A stretch of DNA of 64,000 bases from Polychytrium aggregatum. Taxonomy: Eukaryota; Chytridiomycota; Chytridiomycetes; Polychytriales. Location: assembly GCF_025602895.1 (NCBI RefSeq), contig NW_026516248.1:1-64000 (forward strand), written 5' to 3'. This document shows positions 59,630 through 64,000 of this stretch, piece by piece; positions within the stretch are counted from its first letter, which is position 1; every line of letters starts with the position of its first letter. Position numbers and translations under genes: made by a program. The notes below the pieces were generated by a model. The model did not search any database. It had not been told where the DNA came from and saw only the letters and a list, made by a program, of their open reading frames with translations.

Positions 59630-62600
59630 GGGCGGACGGACATGTCAACGGCGCTCTCGATACGACGTGCGAACGGCCTGATAGCTGAAAGAATTTCCCC
59701 ATGCTGACCCAGGTCGTCGGAGGATCGTCCATGGACCGAACGGACACACAGCCGACTCTGGGATTTTCGCTCACGGCGGACGCCGCGGAGCTGCGAACGC
59801 ACCTTGTCACCCCGCCAATCATCGACGACAAGACGCAGTGGGCCATTCAAAGGTAAGTGGCCGCTTAGGCCTCTGCCAATGCTTCGAACAAATCCCATGC
59901 GGGCTGCACGAATTGTAGCTGTCTCGTCCCTCCCTGTTCTCTCCAACCTCCGATTGATCGTTTCCTGCAAGTCGCTGACCCCGTTGGCCGGAATCCACCA
60001 CCATAGCCCAAGTCGTCTCGGCGAGCTTCGAAAGAGAAACTATGTCCACGATGAACAACAAACCGTCACGTACTTTTCGAAGCAGGCAGAGCGCTTGCGC
60101 AAATCTCGCTGGCGCGCCAAAGCCTATCAGCGGGATCGCATCCTTAAATCCGTGGCGCTTGCACGCAAATACCGCATCGGAGATCTGCCGGATATCCAAA
60201 TCACCTTCCTCGACATTATTCGTCCGCTGCAGAACCTCGTTCAGCGCGATGCAGAGATCAGCCAGATGCTCTTTGCCAACCTAGTGACGGCTCTCACCAA
60301 GCTCTGCCCAGTAAGTGCCGGCGTCTGCGGACTCGGATTCAGTACCCAGTGCCTGCCAATCAGGGCTGCAGTATTCTGCTTGTCTTTTGGAACGCCTCTC
60401 TCCAAGGGGATGGCGGGGCATTTGTCGATTGGATCACGCACACAGACAGCATGACGCTTCTGACTGATCTCTTCTGCTATCTAGCCTGAGGAGCGACTCG
60501 AGGAAGAACTTGGCGCACACCTGAACCGCATGATCCGGTCCTCCACGCTGTTCTCCCACTCGTTCGTGAGGGCGATGCTTCTCATTGCCCTCCGTTGTCA
60601 CTTGAAGATCGATGAAAGCGCCGTGCGTGAGGTTGCCACCAACAGCTTCAATCACGAGCTTGGAATAATGGTGCTGTGAGTATTTGCTGATGATCTTGCC
60701 CCCACTCGATTTTGATGTGGTGCTGTGCTAACCATGTGCCGACCATGTGCCGACCATGTGCTTTGACAGAGAAAACCAAATTTCCAATGTTGCCGCAGCC
60801 CCAGGTAGGCTATGGGTGTCTCGCTCGATGATGTTTCAAATATAGCATTCTGCGCCTTGCCAGAGCAATCCGTTGCTCGCGATCGATACGTACTCCTCTG
60901 GAATACACCAAGGCACCTAATGTCCAACGCAATCACCGTGATCGATATAGCTCCGAAGCGGCAGAAGCGCCATGCCGATGCGCCACGACCGTTTTCGCAA
61001 TGGAAACAGGTCGCCAGACTCTTCCGAAACCTGGGCTCAGTCGAGATCTACCAAGGCATACATGAAGAGTATCTGTGCTCGCACCCCGCAATCAAAGGTA
61101 CGTGTAGCTTGCGGCTGCAGATGTCGGGTGCTCGGGACTTTAACTTGACTGCTGCGCGAGGCTCACACTCAATGTACACACGATCCTCAAGCCGCGATCT
61201 CGGCAGAGACCCTTGGGGACTTCACCCACGCGCTGCGGCTCTATCAAGAGATCACGGACCAACTTGGATCAGAAGATAGTTCCAAGCTGCCCGAGGATGA
61301 GTACAGCTATATGGCAAGTGTATTCAGATGCAGCTATTGGCGAATGGAGTACTGAACAGTCGGCACTGGAGGCAGTCTGACAGCCGTGGCTCGCTGGCAC
61401 TGTTTTGGCTAACGGCAAAACCTCTGAACCTTGGCAGTGCGACATCCTCTCGCAGGGCCAAGTCGAATGCCTGGCAAAGCTCGGCTCTTGGGATCATTTG
61501 GCCGCCACGGTCGAGAGAGATCTCCGAGAATACTGCGGCTCCTTCAACACACATGTGCTCTGGGATGATCCGATCCGCGAGCCATACCTGCGTCTCTTCA
61601 TACGAACGTTTATCCGCCTCAAGACTGGGTACAGATCCTCGAGCTTGGATACTGGCCAGAATGCAGATGTTGAGAGTAAGATGCCATTGTCGCGCTCCAC
61701 GATGATACGCCGCTGTGCGCGAATGAAGCTGAGCCGATCGAACATAATCCACACCGATGTCTCGGTGTTGATGCCCCCGGTGAGATCTGCGCTCGTGACA
61801 CTCATACGGTCCATTTCAATGACTCAGTGTTTGTCGAATGGAGCAACGATCATCCCAATCCGCTCGTCGGGTTCTTGGAACGCGAGATAGCGGATCCAGC
61901 AAACCAGTAAGATCCTGCGTGTCCAAATTCGGGCACTTGTGCATTTCCACGATGAATCTGCTGGGCTCTCCTTAGTTGATCTTGATCCTGCACAGCGAAG
62001 CTATGCACATTCGAAGAAACTCACCGTCTCTACCGATCTGTGCCCCCAGACTGTATCTCGAAAAGTTCTTCTCGACCGGTAAGCCTGCGCATTAGCTTCA
62101 TGTATATAGCTGCTCGGCACCACAATCTAAACGCTAACCTTCGTCAACAGAGCTGGCTGTAAATGCCCTGAACAGCAACAACCCGGCTGCAGCCCGGTAC
62201 TTTGTTGCTTCGGCGTATGACCAATGGCTGAAGGACTTTTCGCATATTGGAGGCCACGCCCAGACCATCAAACGCCAGCTCATGAACCGTCTGCAGGTGG
62301 TGAGTATCGATTGCGGTCATCGCAGAGAGCCGTTTGGGTGCTGTTGTAGTGCGCCGAATTCTGATAGGTGATGTACCGCCCTTCAGATCGAGGAGATTCA
62401 GGAGGGTCTGGATCTGGTTCTCAACATCCCGCAAGCCCAGCCCATAGTGGCGCTTGAGAACCTGCTCCTTCAGTGGCAGAATCGGTAAGCCGCATGTGCC
62501 TGCTGGTGGACATGCGATACCCCGCGCACCATTGAGCTGACTTTCGATCGTTGGTCTCAACAAACAGCTATCCGTCAAGAATTACAGCTCCGCTGGATAC

Positions 62601-64000
62601 CTGGGATGATCTGGCGACTTATCGCCAGCACATTATGCAGTGGATGACGACGAGCGTCAAGGGACAGGTGGGTTATCCGCGCTCACTACAGGCGATTGCG
62701 TGCACATAGGCATTGTACTCACCAACAACATGCCGCCCAGATCGCGGACCCGCAGCAACTCGATGACATACTCAGGAAGCATGAGCGTCAGTTTGCCTTT
62801 GAGATGATCACTGTTGCCGCCCGCCGTAAAAACTTTAGCCTGGCCATGTCGTGGCTGGAGCACATACACTCCGGACAGGCAGCGGCGATCGACATCTTCG
62901 ATGAGGACTACTACTATCAACTGTTCAACACGACACTGCTCGAGATTGAAGCCCGACCCGCCGGACAGGACATGCAACAAACCGCGACCAATCTGCTTCT
63001 GAACTTTCTGTTCTACCAGGTATACAGGGCTGCCTGCATGTATCGAGATGGCTTGTGCACAAGCATTCAGAGTCTGTAGATTGATCTCGCGCACACCTGA
63101 ACACAGGAACACATTGAGCGTCTCGATGGACCCAGCAAGCGCCGGTTTCAGTTGCTGGAGGGCCGCTTCTTTTCTTCGCTCTCCAGCGCCATGACGACTG
63201 ATGCAGCCTCGGCTGTTGACGCTAAGGCCTTGAAGCGGAAAATCGTCCGTCGGCACTTTGGAACGCTTGCGTCCGTGGACGACTTGACTCCGCTGGCGGT
63301 CCAGCGCGCCTTCGATCTCCTTTCGGCGGCGGGAAATGCCACGGACGTAAGTATCATATCAGTCGATACCAGCACGATGACCCAGCAATGTCCTGATCCT
63401 TACTGACACACTCGGTCCCGGCTCAACCCAGAACGCCGCCCGAGTCGAGCAAAAGATGCACTTGGCCTCGCATTGCGATGCCGTTCTGCGGTTCCATGAG
63501 CTCCAAGCCAATTCCGATGACCAGGTAAGCCACAACACCCGCCCTTCGTCAGAAGCTTGGCCCAAGCTGATCGTGCAACGGCGTTGCTACAGGAGATGGA
63601 AACGACCGTCATCGAGCAACACAAATGTGTTCTCGCTGCCAGTATACTGGACTCGATGGCCCTTGGCTCCGAAGAAGCCATATCGCAGTTTCCACGGCTC
63701 CTGGAGTTCCTCGGCTCAGCAATGTTTCAAGCAGACTTCAAGAAACGGGTATGTGCGGCGCTATCCAACGCGGCCTCCGTCAAACACCAGATCACAACAA
63801 CATCCTGCGGCACTAACTCATTTCTACCGATCACAAATGCTCGTTTGGCCTGCGCTTGCTCGGGTCACCATGGCAGATCACGATAGTCCCGTCATGGATG
63901 TTCCTTCGTTGGCTTCCGAATCTCACAGCGATCTTTGACAAGCCCGCGGGACACACAATCACGCCGATTTTGATGGAGGTACTGTGCCAGAATTGCATTT
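47385..64000 (+). CDS. PRKDC: DNA-dependent protein kinase catalytic subunit (DNA-PKcs), partial, 3' end outside window
   Basis: One very long gene with dozens of short introns; the first exons are 47385-47532 and 47671-47837. Colinear blocks match animal DNA-PKcs from the N-terminal HEAT arm onward: NRYDIPKAGLEILVNHGDLF, ISLAIRGFGIFAGP, SRPKDFSIFVNLVEFARLF, TKVAACELLHVIVIWMVGK, KRRGASLIFNRIYRAFRAS, the NUC194-region block SANRRTMVTLILVPFL, LPKWMQKLLEKIQP, HINVRLFIAKLVVNMPDVF, YRIGDLPDIQI with NLVQRDAEISQMLF, and the FAT-domain pieces LALENLL-type helices, NNFSLAM-like KNFSLAMSWLEHIHSG and VPSWMFLRWLPN. DNA-PKcs binds Ku at double-strand breaks and drives non-homologous end joining. The window stops before the PI3K-like kinase and FATC domains, so catalytic residues cannot be judged. 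No stop or frameshift breaks the matched blocks that I read. TRRAP and PA200 were considered and do not fit these motifs. Confidence 0.92.
59368..59852 (+). other. PRKDC: DNA-PKcs exons carrying a TQ cluster (ABCDE-like region)
   Basis: Two exons (59368-59587 and 59713-59852) encode the block before YRIGDLPDIQI. They contain RPLFTTPRTQISTQ and, after the intron, RTDTQPT: three Thr-Gln sites within about 30 residues. In human DNA-PKcs the aligned segment (after a similar W-R/N-S...TPMF motif) holds the T2609 autophosphorylation cluster. The position is colinear; function is inferred. Confidence 0.6.
59597..59630 (+). repeat. CAGA tetranucleotide tract in a DNA-PKcs intron
   Basis: About eight copies of CAGA with one variant, 10 bp after the donor at 59588. 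Confidence 0.9.
60731..60761 (+). repeat. 11-bp repeat in a DNA-PKcs intron
   Basis: Two full copies and one partial copy of ACCATGTGCCG, ending next to the presumed acceptor TTTGACAG. Confidence 0.75.

Noticed and set aside
47385-64000. PA200/Blm10 or TRRAP as identity of the long HEAT-repeat gene
   Set aside because: The ordered motifs YRIGDLPDIQI, NUC194-like SANRRTMVTLI and KDFSIFVNLVEF are those of DNA-PKcs.
1-64000. CRISPR arrays, rRNA and tRNA genes
   Set aside because: No regularly spaced identical repeats with unique spacers, no rRNA core sequence and no convincing tRNA A/B boxes were found by eye; short tRNAs could still be missed.

Overview
The window looks like nuclear DNA of a zoosporic, early-diverging fungus, most likely a chytrid or a relative. 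The genes are rich in short introns (mostly GTAAGT/GTGAGT...CAG), which rules out a prokaryote. One gene encodes an EFHC1/Rib72-type doublet-microtubule protein, which implies a motile flagellum. Next to it are fungal-type genes: an Och1-like GT32 mannosyltransferase and a Ppo-like fatty-acid dioxygenase. Several families lost from yeasts are also present: DNA-PKcs, a histone-hairpin-binding SLBP, a TCERG1-type FF-domain protein and a class C GPCR. The phylum is an inference; I cannot name a species.

Layout, left to right. 1-1315 holds retroelement-like debris with a TATA box and a polyadenylation signal but no intact gene. 1316-4297 (-) is a leucine-rich-repeat protein built from about twelve 45-residue modules. 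4850-5480 (-) is a broken relic resembling the C-terminal part of a Fanzor/TnpB-like RNA-guided nuclease. 5625-7589 (-) is a stand-alone haem fatty-acid dioxygenase. 8762-9403 (+) is GTP cyclohydrolase I, convergent with a sugar-nucleotidyltransferase-like gene at 9688-10599 (-). 11587-14551 (-) is a five-exon SLBP gene. 14552-17909 has no gene I can support. 17910-21398 (+) is the EFHC1 orthologue, followed by ZW10 (21839-26190), mitochondrial isobutyryl-CoA dehydrogenase ACAD8 (26649-29297, 11 exons with an 11-nt micro-exon) and a class C GPCR with a PH-like tail (30328-35552), all on +. 35932-37154 (-) is a secreted papain-family protease. 38269-40436 (-) is a probably mitochondrial asparaginyl-tRNA synthetase that shares a 342-bp divergent promoter region with TCERG1 (40779-44593, +). 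44936-46701 (-) is the Och1-like gene. From 47385 to the right edge runs a very long, many-exon DNA-PKcs gene, cut before its kinase domain.

The genes do not form an operon or an obvious cluster. They look like ordinary housekeeping neighbours: cell division and trafficking (ZW10), flagellum (EFHC1), valine catabolism (ACAD8), translation (AsnRS), transcription/splicing (TCERG1), histone mRNA (SLBP) and DNA repair (DNA-PKcs). The striking structural theme is tandem repeats: the LRR array, and small minisatellites inside introns of at least six genes. Exon boundaries given below were read by eye from splice motifs and reading-phase continuity and were not checked against transcripts.
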